64,000 bases of DNA from Hydrogenophaga borbori (GCF_003417535.1 NZ_QVLS01000006.1:248001-312000), one strand, 5' to 3'. Positions 10,784 to 19,942 are shown, numbered from the stretch's first letter. Program-made: numbers and translations. Notes: generated from the sequence alone by a model not told the origin.

Positions 10784-11020
10784 GAAGGGCAATGGGCTTG
10801 GGGGGCTGGGGCGATGTCTGGGGCGCTGAGCAACGCAGGCTTGGGGCAGGCGCGCGCAGCGCGCTTCGTGAACTGATTGGCGGCGGCTGTTTGAGCGGAG
10901 TGGGCGAAGCCCACGCAGCGAGTTCCGCCGCACTGCCCCAAGCCGAGCAGCGCAAGGGAGTCGGCTCGCAGAGCCGACCGCTCCAGCCTGAGCCCTGGCC
11001 CCCCAAGCCCATTGCCCTTC
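10784..11020. repeat. 237-bp inverted-repeat element between mnhB and mnhC
   Basis: The ends are 23-bp perfect inverted repeats (10784-10806 and 10998-11020, beginning GAAGGGCAATGGGCTTGG). Inside is a second perfect pair, GGCTTGGGGCAG (10838-10849) against CTGCCCCAAGCC (10933-10944), with further imperfect pairing outside it, and small hairpins TGGGC-GAA-GCCCA and GTCGGCTC-GCA-GAGCCGAC. No open frame stands out and no target-site duplication is seen. The nested folding suggests a MITE-like or structured-RNA repeat inserted in an otherwise overlapping operon. Flanks 10723-10783 and 11021-11049 hold nothing else recognisable. Confidence 0.75.
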
Positions 11021-11049
11021 GAGCAGAAGAAGCTTCACGAGAGCAACGC

Positions 11050-11463
11050 TCAGACATCCGCGCCCTCCCCCAGGTAGTAACCCACAAACGCGCACACCGA
11101 GCCCAGCACCGCGAGGTACACGCCGATGTCGAACACCAGCGCCGTGCCCAGCGCGAGACCGTTGTCCCAGAACTGCCACTGGTGCGTGAGAAAGGGCGTC
11201 TGCAGAAACAGCGCGGGCAGGCCGGACACCAGCGCCAGCAAGAGACCGCCACCAGCGATCGAGGCCGGTGGCCAGTGCAGCGCCTTCAGCAGGGCCGCGC
11301 GCCCGCGCGGCAGCGCGTGCACCGTGAAGCCAGCCGCCGCCACCAGCCCGCCAACGAAACCGCCGCCGGGCGCGTTGTGGCCGCGCCAGAGCAGGTACAG
11401 CGAGAACAGCAGGGCCAGCGGCAGGAGCAGGCGCCCGGCCACGTTCAGGATGGGGGAGTTCAT
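11050..11463 (-). CDS. mnhB: Mrp antiporter subunit B, cluster 2
   Basis: MnhB subunit (137 aa) with four hydrophobic segments and the signature [22 protein letters not shown] near residues 21-42. It corresponds to the last 150 residues of the fused mnhA of cluster 1. Starts by ATGA overlap with mnhA. In most such operons mnhC would follow at once; here the inverted-repeat element intervenes. Confidence 0.95.
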   Translation of the reverse strand: MNSPILNVAGRLLLPLALLFSLYLLWRGHNAPGGGFVGGLVAAAGFTVHALPRGRAALLKALHWPPASIAGGGLLLALVSGLPALFLQTPFLTHQWQFWDNGLALGTALVFDIGVYLAVLGSVCAFVGYYLGEGADV

Positions 11464-13784
11464 GCCGCGCCCTCCTCTTCGTGGGCGGCGTCGGTGGCCC
11501 GCGAGCGCCGCGTGCCCGCCAGCACCGCCGCCGCCGCCAGCGCGGCCAGCGCCAGCACCGTGATCTCGCCCAGCGTGTCCAGGGCGCGGAAGTCCACGAT
11601 GATCACGTTCACCAGGTTGCGGCCATGCGCCTCGGGCACGCTCGCGGCGCGGAAGAAGTCGGACAGGCGCTCATCGAAGGGCGTGGCCAGCACCGACAGC
11701 AGCAGCAGCGAGGCCACCGCGCCGAAGCCGATGGCGATGGCCGCGTCCACCCGGCGCTGCGGCGCGGTGCGCGCGTCCTCGCGCGCGAAGGGCAAACGCC
11801 CCACGACGGCCAGCAGCACCACGATGGCCACCGCTTCCACCGAGAACTGGGTGAACGCCAGGTCTGGCGCGCCATGGAACAGGAACACCAGCGCCAGCCC
11901 GAAGCCCACCATGCCCGCCGCCACCACGCCGCGCAGGAAGCCGCGCGCCCGCACCACGGCCCAGGCCGCCAGCAGGAGCAGCGCCGGCAGCAGCGCGTAC
12001 AGCGATGCCGCACCGTCCGGGCTGGGCCAGGCCAGCGCGCCGCGCGCGAACGCCGTCAGGCCCACCGCCCCGCCCACCACCACCAGCGTGGCGCCCAGGT
12101 AGCGGCGCAGGCTGCCCGACTGAATGGCCCGCGTCTGCCACAGGGCCAGACGCTGCAGCGCGGCCATGGCGCGGTCGTAGGCCGCGTCGGGGCCGTGGGT
12201 GGCGATGGCCTCGCGCGCCGCCAGCGCGCGGTGCAGGCGCTCCCAGCCGCGGTAGATCGCCAGGCCCAGGGCCAGGGTGAAGGCGCTCAGCGCCAGCATG
12301 GGCGTGAGGCCGTGCCACAGCGACAGGGTGGCCGCGGTGGCGTGGCCGGCCACGGCGCTCGCGGCGGCCTGCACCAGATCGCCGGCCAGCCCGGGCGCCA
12401 GGCCCAGCAGCAGACCCAGCGCGGCCAGCAGCGCGGGGCCCAGGCCCATGGCCAGTGGCGGATCGTGCGGCGTGTGGGGCGTGGGGCGCAGCGGTCCCCA
12501 GAACGCGCGCACCGTGACCACGCCGGCCACCGCCACCATCACCGCATTGGCCACGATGGCCACCGCCACCGGCAGCCAGGACGCGCTGCCGCTGAGCTGG
12601 GCCTCGTACACCAGTTCCTTGGCCACGAAGCCCACGAAGGGCGGCAGCCCGGCCATGGACAGGCCGGCCAGCAGCGCCGTGGCCGCCGTCAGCGGCATGC
12701 GCCGCGCCAGGCCGCCCAGGCGCGTGCTGTCGCGCGTGCCGGCCTCGTGGTCCACGATGCCCGCCACCATGAAGAGGCAGGCCTTGTAGAGCGCGTGCAC
12801 GATGAGGAAGGCCACCATGGCCGTGGCCGCCAGCGGGTGCGGCAGCGCGATCAGCGTGACCAGGGTGCCCAGCGACACCACCGTCGAATACGCCAGCACG
12901 CGCTTGAGGTCGGTCTCGCGCAGCGACAGCAGCGCGCCGGTGAGCATGGTGGCCAGGCCGGCCGTGAGCAGCAGGCCGGTCCACAGCGCATGCTCGCCGT
13001 ACACCGGGTTCAGGCGCGCCAGCAGGTACACGCCCAGCTTGACCATGGTGGCCGAATGCAGGAAGGCCGACACCGGCGTGGGCGCCACCATGGCGTTGGG
13101 CAGCCAGGCGTGCAGCGGCACCTGGGCCGACTTGGCGAAGGCGCCCAGCGCCACCAGCGCGATCACCCAGGCCGCGTTCGGATGCGAAGCGAGCCCGTCC
13201 ATGGCCAGGATTTCCGAGAGCCGGAACGTGCCCGCGGCCTGCCCCAGCAGAATGGCGCCGGCCAGCAGCGCCAGCCCGCCGCCCACGGTGATCAGCAGGC
13301 CCTGCTGGGCCGCGCGCCGCGAGGCCGCCTGCTCGGGCGCGAAGCCGATGAGCAGGAAGGACGCCAGGCTGGTGAGCTCCCAGAACACCAGCAGCGCGAT
13401 CAGGTCGTCGGCCAGCACCGCGCCCAGCATCGCGCCCATGAAGAGCGTGAGCCGCGCGAAGAAGCGCGCAATGTCCGCGTGCCCCGCGAGGTAGCGCGCG
13501 GCGTACAGGAAGATGAAGCTGCCGATGCCGGTGATCAGCAGCGCAAACAGCAGCGACAGGCCGTCGGCGCGCAGCGCCAGGGCGACGCCCAGGCTGGGAA
13601 TCCAGGGCCTGACCTCCACGCGCGCGCCGCTGGCCAGCACCTCGGGCAGCAGGCCGGCAAAGCCGGCGCACAGCGCGGCCGGCAGCAGCCAGGCCAGCGC
13701 GGCCAGGGGCGCGCGCCAGCGCAGCAGCGCCCACAGCAGGGGCGCGGACAACAGGGCGGTGAGGACGAGCAGGGTGAGCGGCAT
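11460..13784 (-). CDS. mnhA: Mrp antiporter subunit A, cluster 2
   Basis: ND5-like subunit (774 aa, start MPLTLLVL). Conserved helices and motifs: [48 protein letters not shown], and a C-terminal MbhD/E-like part with [17 protein letters not shown] and [21 protein letters not shown]. Unlike cluster 1 it lacks a fused B domain. The open frame extends 29 codons further upstream without hydrophobic character, so 13784 is preferred. First gene of cluster 2. Its promoter should lie in 13785-13948, back to back with the molybdate operon. Confidence 0.95.
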   Translation of the reverse strand: MPLTLLVLTALLSAPLLWALLRWRAPLAALAWLLPAALCAGFAGLLPEVLASGARVEVRPWIPSLGVALALRADGLSLLFALLITGIGSFIFLYAARYLAGHADIARFFARLTLFMGAMLGAVLADDLIALLVFWELTSLASFLLIGFAPEQAASRRAAQQGLLITVGGGLALLAGAILLGQAAGTFRLSEILAMDGLASHPNAAWVIALVALGAFAKSAQVPLHAWLPNAMVAPTPVSAFLHSATMVKLGVYLLARLNPVYGEHALWTGLLLTAGLATMLTGALLSLRETDLKRVLAYSTVVSLGTLVTLIALPHPLAATAMVAFLIVHALYKACLFMVAGIVDHEAGTRDSTRLGGLARRMPLTAATALLAGLSMAGLPPFVGFVAKELVYEAQLSGSASWLPVAVAIVANAVMVAVAGVVTVRAFWGPLRPTPHTPHDPPLAMGLGPALLAALGLLLGLAPGLAGDLVQAAASAVAGHATAATLSLWHGLTPMLALSAFTLALGLAIYRGWERLHRALAAREAIATHGPDAAYDRAMAALQRLALWQTRAIQSGSLRRYLGATLVVVGGAVGLTAFARGALAWPSPDGAASLYALLPALLLLAAWAVVRARGFLRGVVAAGMVGFGLALVFLFHGAPDLAFTQFSVEAVAIVVLLAVVGRLPFAREDARTAPQRRVDAAIAIGFGAVASLLLLSVLATPFDERLSDFFRAASVPEAHGRNLVNVIIVDFRALDTLGEITVLALAALAAAAVLAGTRRSRATDAAHEEEGAA

Positions 13785-13948
13785 GGGCTGGCGGGGTGAA
13801 GTCCCTGCCGGCTCTTGCGCAAGGGGCGTGCCGGGGCGTTCAGGGGGCCATGGCCCTTGTGAATCAAGCACTTGCGCGGGTCGTCGGCCCGCGGGTGTTC
13901 AGGAAACAGAACGTCGGCGCCGCGCCGCGTCGTTCAAAGTGAACGATA

Positions 13949-13972
13949 CGCTATATTCAGTCGAATACAGCG
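13949..13972 (+). promoter_or_regulatory. ModE box in front of modA
   Basis: CGCTATATT-N6-AATACAGCG is an inverted repeat with one mismatch. It matches the known ModE operator pattern (CGnTATATT-N6-AATATAnCG). It lies 21 bp before the modA ATG, where it would overlap the -10 region (TATATT), consistent with repression by molybdate-loaded ModE. Next to it, GTTCA-AAG-TGAAC at 13932-13944 is a second small inverted repeat of unknown meaning. Confidence 0.8.
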
Positions 13973-13993
13973 AAACCCTCACCGAGCCACCGC

Positions 13994-14749
13994 ATGAAGC
14001 ACCGCCTGATCCGCCCCCTGGGCCTGGCCCTCGCCGCCGGCCTGTCCCTCGCCGCGCAAGCCGCCGACCTCACCGTCTCCGCCGCCGCCAGCCTGACCAA
14101 CGCCTTCAAGGACATCGCGCCGCTGTTCGAAGCCGCCCACCCCGGCACCCAGGTGCAGCTCAACTTCGCGGCCTCGGGCGTGCTGCTGCAGCAGATCGCC
14201 AAGGGTGCGCCGGCCGACGTGTTCGCCAGCGCCGACCAGGAGACCATGGACCAGGCCCAGGCGCAGAAGCTCGTCCAGCCCGCGCAGCGCCGCGACTTCG
14301 TCTCCAACAGCCTGGTGGTCATCGTGCCCGCCACCAGCGCCAAGGCGCCCCAAGCGGTGGCCGACCTCACCCAGCCCGCCTACGCCCGCATCGCCATTGG
14401 CCTGCCCGCCAGCGTGCCCGTGGGCCGCTACACCAAGGGCGTGCTCGAAGGCGCGAACCTGTGGGGCGCGATCGAGCCCAAGATGGTCGGCGCCACCAAT
14501 GTGCGACAGGCCCTGGACTACGTGCAGCGTGGCGAGGTCGACGCGGGCTTCGTGTACGCCACCGACGCCGCGCTGATGGCCGACAAGGTCAGGGTCGCCC
14601 TCACCGTGCCCACGCCCAAGCCCATTCTTTACCCCGTGGCGTCGCTGCCCGCGGGCCCGAACGCCGCCATGGGCGAGAAGTTCATCGAGTTCCTGTTCAC
14701 GCCGCCGGCGCAGGCGGTGCTGGCCAGGTACGGCTTCGGCAAGCCCTGA
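13994..14749 (+). CDS. modA: Molybdate ABC transporter substrate-binding protein
   Basis: Periplasmic molybdate/tungstate receptor (251 aa). A signal peptide at about 1-23 ends AAQA-ADL. The mature start LTVSAAASLTNAFKDIAPLFE and FAASGVLLQQIAKGAPADVFASAD are typical ModA oxyanion-binding segments. First gene of modABC-modE, preceded by a ModE box. Length is normal for the family. Confidence 0.97.
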   Translation: MKHRLIRPLGLALAAGLSLAAQAADLTVSAAASLTNAFKDIAPLFEAAHPGTQVQLNFAASGVLLQQIAKGAPADVFASADQETMDQAQAQKLVQPAQRRDFVSNSLVVIVPATSAKAPQAVADLTQPAYARIAIGLPASVPVGRYTKGVLEGANLWGAIEPKMVGATNVRQALDYVQRGEVDAGFVYATDAALMADKVRVALTVPTPKPILYPVASLPAGPNAAMGEKFIEFLFTPPAQAVLARYGFGKP

Positions 14750-14761
14750 GGCCGCGCGGCG

Positions 14762-15442
14762 GTGCCTGTCATGGCCGAGGCCTGGATCCCCCTCGCCCTC
14801 ACCCTGAAGGTGGCGGGCTGGGCCACCCTGCTCAACCTGTTCCTGGGCACGGCGGTGGGTTACGCGCTGGCGCGCCACCGATTCCCCGGCCGCGACGTGC
14901 TGGACGCCGCGCTCACCCTGCCCCTGGTGATGCCGCCCACCGTGCTGGGCTACTACCTGCTGGTGGTCATCGGCAGCCAGGGCGTGATCGGCGCCTGGCT
15001 GCTGCAGCACTTCGGCATCCGCCTCATCTTCACCGTGGAGGCGGCCATCATCGCGGCCACCATCGTGGCCTTCCCGCTGGTGTTCAAGGCCGCGCGCGCC
15101 GCCTTCGAAACGGTGGACCCGCAACTCGAAGACGCCGCGCGCACCTTGGGCCTCGGCGAATGGCCGATCTTCTTTCGCGTGACGCTGCCGCTGGCCTGGC
15201 GCGGCATCCTCGCCGGTCTGTTGCTGGCCTTCGCGCGCGCGCTGGGCGAGTTCGGCGCCACGCTCATGGTGGCGGGCAGCATCGTCGGCAAGACGCAGAC
15301 CCTGTCCATCGCCGTCTACGAGGCGGTGCAGGCCGGGCAGGACGGCACCGCCAACTTCCTGGTGATCGTCACCTCCATCACCTGCCTGGCGGTGTTGCTG
15401 GGCGCGGGCCGGCTGGTGCCGGGCCGGGTGGTGGCGCGATGA
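14762..15442 (+). CDS. modB: Molybdate ABC transporter permease
   Basis: Inner-membrane permease (226 aa) with about five helices and the coupling-loop (EAA) region AFETVDPQLEDAARTLGLGEWPIFFRVTLPLAWRG. The GTG at 14762 has a GAGG motif 10 bp upstream; the ATG at 14771 is the alternative start, three codons later. Partner of modA upstream and modC 10 bp downstream. Confidence 0.96.
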   Translation: MPVMAEAWIPLALTLKVAGWATLLNLFLGTAVGYALARHRFPGRDVLDAALTLPLVMPPTVLGYYLLVVIGSQGVIGAWLLQHFGIRLIFTVEAAIIAATIVAFPLVFKAARAAFETVDPQLEDAARTLGLGEWPIFFRVTLPLAWRGILAGLLLAFARALGEFGATLMVAGSIVGKTQTLSIAVYEAVQAGQDGTANFLVIVTSITCLAVLLGAGRLVPGRVVAR

Positions 15443-15452
15443 GGGCCTGTCC

Positions 15453-16142
15453 ATGATCTGGGACCTGTGCCTGCAGAAGACCCTGCGCCAGGGCCATTCG
15501 CGCTTCGACGTGGACCTCGCCTTTCGCTCGTCCGCGCAGCGCGTGGTGCTGTTCGGGCCCTCGGGCGCGGGCAAGACGTTGACGCTCAAGATGGTGGCCG
15601 GCATCCTGGCGCCCGACCGCGGCCGCATCGCCGTGGCCGGCCGTGTGCTGTTAGACAGCGAGCGCGGCATCCACAGCAGCGCGCAGCAGCGCCACCTGGC
15701 CTACATGTTCCAGGACTACGCCCTCTTTCCCCACCTCACCGTGCGGCAGAACGTGGCCTTCGCGGTGCGCCGGGGTCTGCGCAACCCGGCGAAGGACGAA
15801 GCCCACGAGGACGTGGACCGCTGGCTCGCCAGCTTCGGCCTGGAGGCCGTGGCCGGCCACTACCCGCATCAGGTCTCGGGCGGCCAGCGCCAGCGCACCG
15901 CGCTGGCCCGCGCCCTGGTCTCGCGGCCCGCGGCGCTGCTGCTGGACGAGCCCTTCGCCGCCCTGGACAAGGGCCTGCGCCAGCGCCTGCGCGATGAACT
16001 CAAGGACCTGCAGGCCGAGCTGCAGCTGCCGCTGCTGCTGATCACCCACGACGACGACGATGTGCGCCACCTGGCCCAGGACGTGGTCTGCCTGGACGCC
16101 GGACGCACCGTGGCCTGCAACGCCGCGCTGCAAAGCCGCTGA
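15453..16142 (+). CDS. modC: Molybdate ABC transporter ATPase, short form
   Basis: ABC ATPase (229 aa) with Walker A GPSGAGKT (about 35-42), Q-loop FQDYALFPHLTV, signature VSGGQRQR and Walker B ALLLDEPFAALDKG. ModC proteins normally have about 350 residues because of a C-terminal Mop/TOBE molybdate-binding domain. Here the protein ends after the nucleotide-binding domain and the modE gene follows 40 bp later. Regulatory trans-inhibition by cytoplasmic molybdate is therefore probably absent (inference). Confidence 0.95.
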   Translation: MIWDLCLQKTLRQGHSRFDVDLAFRSSAQRVVLFGPSGAGKTLTLKMVAGILAPDRGRIAVAGRVLLDSERGIHSSAQQRHLAYMFQDYALFPHLTVRQNVAFAVRRGLRNPAKDEAHEDVDRWLASFGLEAVAGHYPHQVSGGQRQRTALARALVSRPAALLLDEPFAALDKGLRQRLRDELKDLQAELQLPLLLITHDDDDVRHLAQDVVCLDAGRTVACNAALQSR

Positions 16143-16182
16143 TATCCTCGCCGCGGGCCCGAGGGGCGCAGGAGCAGCCACG

Positions 16183-17007
16183 ATGGCGACGAAAAAACAC
16201 AGGAGCAAGGACCCGCTGGAGGTGCATGGCGCCCTCTGGCTGTCGTCCGGCGGCGCAAGCCTCGCCGGCCATGGCCGCATCGAGCTGCTGCAGGCGGTGG
16301 CCGAGCACGGCTCCATCACGCGCGCCGCCAGGGCCTTCGGCATGAGCTACAAGGCCGCCTGGGACGCGATCGACACCATGAACCAGCGCGCCAGCGCGCC
16401 GGTGGTGGAGCGCGTGATCGGTGGCAAGGGCGGCGGCGCCACGCGGCTCACCGACTTCGGCCGGCGCCTCATCGAACGCTACGGGCAGGTGCACGCGGTG
16501 CATCAGCGCTTCCTTCGCCTCATCGAACAGGACGCCATGGACCTGGACCAGGAGTTCTCGCTGCTGAAGGTACTGAACATGAAGACCAGCGCGCGCAACC
16601 AGTGGTTGGGCACCGTCGCGGCCGTGCGGGCCGGCGCGGTGAACGACGACGTCGAACTGGGCCTGCCCGGCGGTCTGCGCCTGTCGGCCATCGTCACGCG
16701 CGGTAGCACCGAATCGCTGGCGTTGCGCCCGCAGATGACGGTCATCGCGCTGGTCAAGTCTTCGTCGGTGCTGCTGGCCGTGGACCTGGCCGGCGCGCGC
16801 GTGTCGGCGCGCAACCGCTTTCCCGGTTGCGTGGCCTCGGTGACGCCAGGGGCGGTGAACGCCGAGGTGGTGCTGCGCTGCGACGGCGGCCTGGAGGTGG
16901 TGGCCGTGGTGCCGCAGGCCGCGGTGGCCGAACTGGGCCTGGCGCCGGGCGCCGAGGCCACGGCGCTGATCAAGGCCTCCGACGTGGTGCTGGCGGTGGT
17001 GAGCTGA
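16183..17007 (+). CDS. modE: Molybdate-dependent regulator ModE
   Basis: Regulator of 274 aa. The N-terminal winged helix-turn-helix has GRIELLQAVAEHGSITRAARAFGMSYKAAWDAI near residues 29-62. Two tandem Mop domains follow (MKTSARNQWLGTVAAVRAG and VSARNRFPGCVASVTPG starts), which bind molybdate. The start ATG at 16183 has GCAGGAG upstream. It most likely represses modABC through the box at 13949-13972. Last gene of the operon, convergent with the HPP-CBS gene, 16 bp apart. Confidence 0.96.
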   Translation: MATKKHRSKDPLEVHGALWLSSGGASLAGHGRIELLQAVAEHGSITRAARAFGMSYKAAWDAIDTMNQRASAPVVERVIGGKGGGATRLTDFGRRLIERYGQVHAVHQRFLRLIEQDAMDLDQEFSLLKVLNMKTSARNQWLGTVAAVRAGAVNDDVELGLPGGLRLSAIVTRGSTESLALRPQMTVIALVKSSSVLLAVDLAGARVSARNRFPGCVASVTPGAVNAEVVLRCDGGLEVVAVVPQAAVAELGLAPGAEATALIKASDVVLAVVS

Positions 17008-17018
17008 GGCGGCCGCCT
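17007..17018. terminator. 12-bp palindrome between modE and the HPP-CBS gene
   Basis: AGGCGGCCGCCT is a perfect palindrome starting at the last base of the modE stop, within the 16-bp gap to the convergent gene. It has no U-tract, so terminator function is only inferred from position. Confidence 0.3.
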
Positions 17019-17023
17019 GGCCC

Positions 17024-18193
17024 CTAGCCCCGCACCGCCGCGTCCATCGCGCGGATCAGGTCCGACTGCGTGACGATGCCCACCAGCCGGCGCTCGGCGT
17101 CGATGATGGGCAGGTGGCGGTGCCCGCCGTCGGAGAACACCGGCACCAGCTCGGTGAGCGGTCGGTCGCTGCTGGCCACGCGCACCTGGCGCGTCATGAT
17201 CTCGCCCACCGTGTGCCGGGGCGCCGGCCGGTGCATCTGGCGCAGCAGGGCGCGCAGGCGGAAGTTCACGCCCTCGTGCACGTCCATGTCCACCTGGCGC
17301 ATGAAATCGGACACCGTGACGATGCCCACCAGGTGGTGCTGCCGGTCCACCACGGGCAGCGCCTTCACGCGGTGCTGGCGGATCAGCGCCCAGGCCTGGC
17401 GCAGCGGCATCTCGGGGCGCGCGGTCACGGGGTCGGGCGTCATCACGTCGGTGCAGCGCAACTCACCCATGGTGCGCTGGTAGGCCGCGGCCTCGGCGTA
17501 CTGCATCAGGTCCTGCAGGTCTTCGCGGCTGATGTCGAGCACCTGGTTGTAGTGGGCCAGCGCGGCGTCGAGGTCGCGGCTGGTGAGGCGCGCGCCGCCG
17601 GGCTCGGTGGGCACCGGGTGGTGCACGTGCGGCCAGCGCCGCCGCGTGAGGTTGTTGTAGAGCAGGCCGGCCGCCACCATCAGCGCCGAGTCCAGCAGCA
17701 CCGGTTGCAGTGCGACGCCGAAGTCGTGGCTGCCCATCAGCACCATCAGCAGGGCCGAGGCGCCACCCGGCGGGTGCAGGCAGCGCAGCGCCAGCATGAG
17801 CGCGATGGACAGGCCCACCGCCAGCGCCGCGCCCACGGCCGGGTGCGGCACCCAGAGGGCGCAGGCCACGCCCACCAGCGCCGACAAGGTGTTGCCCCCG
17901 ATCACCGACCAGGGCTGGGCCAGCTGGCTCGAGGGCACCACGAAAACCAGCACCGCGCTGGCGCCCAGCGGCGCCACCAGCGCGGTGGCCAGCGCGGGGT
18001 GGCCGTTGCCGGGCGCCAGCCAGGTGGCGCCCAGGCCGGCGACGAGGATGCCCAGCGCGGCGCCGATGCAGGCGCGCCATTTCTCGCGCGCGTCGATGCC
18101 GGGCGCGGCGGGCCAGAGCGCGCGCAGCGAGAGCAGGAGTTCGGGCAGCAGGCGCCGCAGCGCTTGCCGGCCCTGTCGCGCCGGCGTGTTCAA
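17024..18193 (-). CDS. HPP-family membrane protein with two CBS domains
   Basis: About 389 aa. Residues about 20-190 form an HPP-type membrane domain: LAPLGASAVLVFVVPSSQLAQPW and ALRCLHPPGGASALL, with the HPP motif itself present. A linker and two CBS domains follow (VMTPDPVTARPEMPLRQAWAL and IMTRQVRVASSDRPLTELVPVF). Some HPP proteins of cyanobacteria and plants carry nitrite across membranes; CBS pairs usually sense adenylates. No ATG or GTG lies at the 5' end; TTG at 18193 overlaps the IclR stop (TTGA) and is the best start. Co-transcribed with the IclR gene. Confidence 0.85.
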   Translation of the reverse strand: MNTPARQGRQALRRLLPELLLSLRALWPAAPGIDAREKWRACIGAALGILVAGLGATWLAPGNGHPALATALVAPLGASAVLVFVVPSSQLAQPWSVIGGNTLSALVGVACALWVPHPAVGAALAVGLSIALMLALRCLHPPGGASALLMVLMGSHDFGVALQPVLLDSALMVAAGLLYNNLTRRRWPHVHHPVPTEPGGARLTSRDLDAALAHYNQVLDISREDLQDLMQYAEAAAYQRTMGELRCTDVMTPDPVTARPEMPLRQAWALIRQHRVKALPVVDRQHHLVGIVTVSDFMRQVDMDVHEGVNFRLRALLRQMHRPAPRHTVGEIMTRQVRVASSDRPLTELVPVFSDGGHRHLPIIDAERRLVGIVTQSDLIRAMDAAVRG

Positions 18194-19002
18194 CCCAGCG
18201 TGTCCGTCAGCATTTGCAGGCGCTGGGCGCAGGCGCGCAGCGCCGGGACGATGTGGCGCTCGATGTGCGAGACGCTCCAGGGCTGTCCGATCGAGCTGAC
18301 GTTCAGGCCGAACCGGGCCTCGCCCGTGCACGAGGGGATCTCGATGGCGACGCCGAACAGGCCCGCCACCAGTTCGCTGTTGGCGAAGCTCCAGCCCCGC
18401 TGGCGCGCCAGCGCGAGCTCGGCGTTCAGCGCCTTGCGCTCGGTGACCGTGTGCTGGGAATGGCGGGCCATGGTGCCCGCGGGCAGGTGCTCGGCCAGCC
18501 GCTGGGGCGGCAGTTGGGCCAGCAGCGCGCGGCCCAGCGAGTGGGCGTAGGCCGGCAGGCGGTCGCCGGCCCGCAGGTCGAGCTTGATCGGCCGGTCGGC
18601 CTCGACGCGCTCGACGAACAACACGTCGGTGCCCGCCAGCACGCCGATCGCCGCCCCCACGTTCAACTGGCGCGACAGCTCCAGCAGCTGCGGCCGCACC
18701 GCCGCCGACAGGCCCAGCGAGCGGAAATAGCGGTAGCCCAGTTCGATGGCCTTGGGCGACAGCTCGAAGTCGCGTTTGTCCTGGCGCAGGTAACCCAGCT
18801 CGCTGAGCGTCAGCAGGATGCGCCGCGAGGCGGCCCGCGTCACCCCCAGCAGTTCCGCCGCCGACTGGATGCTGAAGGCGCGCGTGTTCTCGTCGTACGC
18901 GTTCAACAGGCGAAGCCCGTTGGCCAGGGCATCGAGAAACTCCCGCTTGCCCTCGCTGTTGTCGTCCTGCACCTCTTTGTCTCGCATCTGCGCTCCACGC
19001 AA
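18190..19002 (-). CDS. IclR-family transcriptional regulator
   Basis: Regulator of 270 aa. The N-terminal winged helix-turn-helix has FSIQSAAELLGVTRAASRRILLTLSELGYL (about 43-72). The C-terminal IclR effector domain has VGAAIGVLAGTDVLFVERVEA and YAHSLGRALLAQLPPQ. Divergent from the dioxygenase gene across 97 bp that hold a sigma70-type promoter and a palindrome. The second ATG (18987, MRDKEV) is an alternative start. The likely target is the 19100-21836 operon; the effector is unknown. Confidence 0.93.
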   Translation of the reverse strand: MRGAQMRDKEVQDDNSEGKREFLDALANGLRLLNAYDENTRAFSIQSAAELLGVTRAASRRILLTLSELGYLRQDKRDFELSPKAIELGYRYFRSLGLSAAVRPQLLELSRQLNVGAAIGVLAGTDVLFVERVEADRPIKLDLRAGDRLPAYAHSLGRALLAQLPPQRLAEHLPAGTMARHSQHTVTERKALNAELALARQRGWSFANSELVAGLFGVAIEIPSCTGEARFGLNVSSIGQPWSVSHIERHIVPALRACAQRLQMLTDTLG

Positions 19003-19029
19003 TGAATCCGGCGCGCCGAATGTAGCGCG

Positions 19030-19078
19030 TTGACAGGCCGCGGCCGGTCCGGTAGATTAACTGGCGAACATTTGTTCG
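19030..19078 (+). promoter_or_regulatory. Promoter and operator-like palindrome before the dioxygenase operon
   Basis: TTGACA (19030-19035), 17-bp spacer, TAGATT (19053-19058) form a good sigma70 promoter. Just downstream CGAAC-ATTT-GTTCG (19065-19078) is a perfect 5-bp inverted repeat overlapping the expected transcription start. It is a plausible binding site of the divergently encoded IclR protein (inference). Confidence 0.65.
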
Positions 19079-19099
19079 ATAAATGAGGGTTTCAGTCCT

Positions 19100-19942
19100 A
19101 TGCAAGTCCAGCCGCTGTCCGCGCGCTTCGGCGCCGAAGTGCGCGATCTCGACCTGTCGCGCGATGTCGACGACGAGGCGTTCGGCGCGATCCACCGCCT
19201 GTTCGTGGAGAGCAAACTGCTCTGCTTCAAGAACCAGAACCTGTCCGCCGCGGCGCAGCTGGCGTTCAGCAGCCGCTTCGGTCCCTTGGAAGTGCACGTC
19301 CTGTCCCAGTACAACCACCCCGAGCATCCGGAGATCTTCCGGCTGTCCAACCGGGTGGTGGATGGCAAGCCCATGGGCATCGCCGACGGCGGCTCGTACT
19401 GGCATTCCGATCTCGCCTTCCAGGAGCGTCCCGCGAAGGCGACCATCCTGAACGCGCTGGAGATCCCGCCGGAGGGCGGCGACACCCTGTTCGCCGACAT
19501 GGAGGCCGCCTATGAGGCCTTGTCCGATGAATGGAAGGCGCGGCTGGACGGCCTGCGCGCGGTGCACCGCTACCGCCGCAAGGCGGACGCGGCGCAATCG
19601 ACGCGGGTCGAGATGACCGAGGCGCAGAAGCAGCAGACGCCCGACGTGGACCATCCCCTGATCCGCACCAACCCCGACTCGGGCCGCAAGGCCATCTTCG
19701 CCCACCCGGGCATGACGGCCGAGGTGATCGGCCAGTCGCCGCAAGACAGCCGCGAGATCCTGGAGTTTCTGTTCGCCCACACGGTGCAGCCCCAGTTCCG
19801 CTACGACTTTCGCTGGAGCCCCGGCGACGTGGTGATGTGGGACAACCGCTCCACCATGCACAGCGCCACGACGCGGGACCTGCCGGCCGGCCAGTACCGC
19901 ACGCTGTACCGGACCACCGTGCGGGGCGAAAGGCCGGTTTGA
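19100..19942 (+). CDS. TauD/TfdA-family 2-oxoglutarate/Fe(II) dioxygenase
   Basis: Cytoplasmic non-haem iron dioxygenase (280 aa). The 2-His-1-Asp facial triad is visible as SYWHSDLAF (HxD, about residues 99-101) and a distal His in MWDNRSTMHSAT near residue 254. A following Arg in YRTLYRTTVRG would bind 2-oxoglutarate. The N-terminal LSARFGAEVRDLDLSRDV resembles TfdA and TauD. Substrate unknown; sulfonates, aryloxyacids and similar acids are typical. First gene of an operon with an alpha/beta hydrolase and a Bug receptor. Confidence 0.93.
   Translation: MQVQPLSARFGAEVRDLDLSRDVDDEAFGAIHRLFVESKLLCFKNQNLSAAAQLAFSSRFGPLEVHVLSQYNHPEHPEIFRLSNRVVDGKPMGIADGGSYWHSDLAFQERPAKATILNALEIPPEGGDTLFADMEAAYEALSDEWKARLDGLRAVHRYRRKADAAQSTRVEMTEAQKQQTPDVDHPLIRTNPDSGRKAIFAHPGMTAEVIGQSPQDSREILEFLFAHTVQPQFRYDFRWSPGDVVMWDNRSTMHSATTRDLPAGQYRTLYRTTVRGERPV

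Noticed and set aside
10784..11020. Calling the 237-bp element an insertion sequence
   Set aside because: It has no transposase frame and no target-site duplication at the ends (flanks TT and GA), so only a repeat/MITE-like call is made.
13785..13871. Possible mini-cistron or N-terminal extension before mnhA of cluster 2
   Set aside because: A TGAACGCC string and a 29-codon in-frame extension exist, but there is no ATG at the expected place and the CCGCAGTGC...GGAGGT block is missing.
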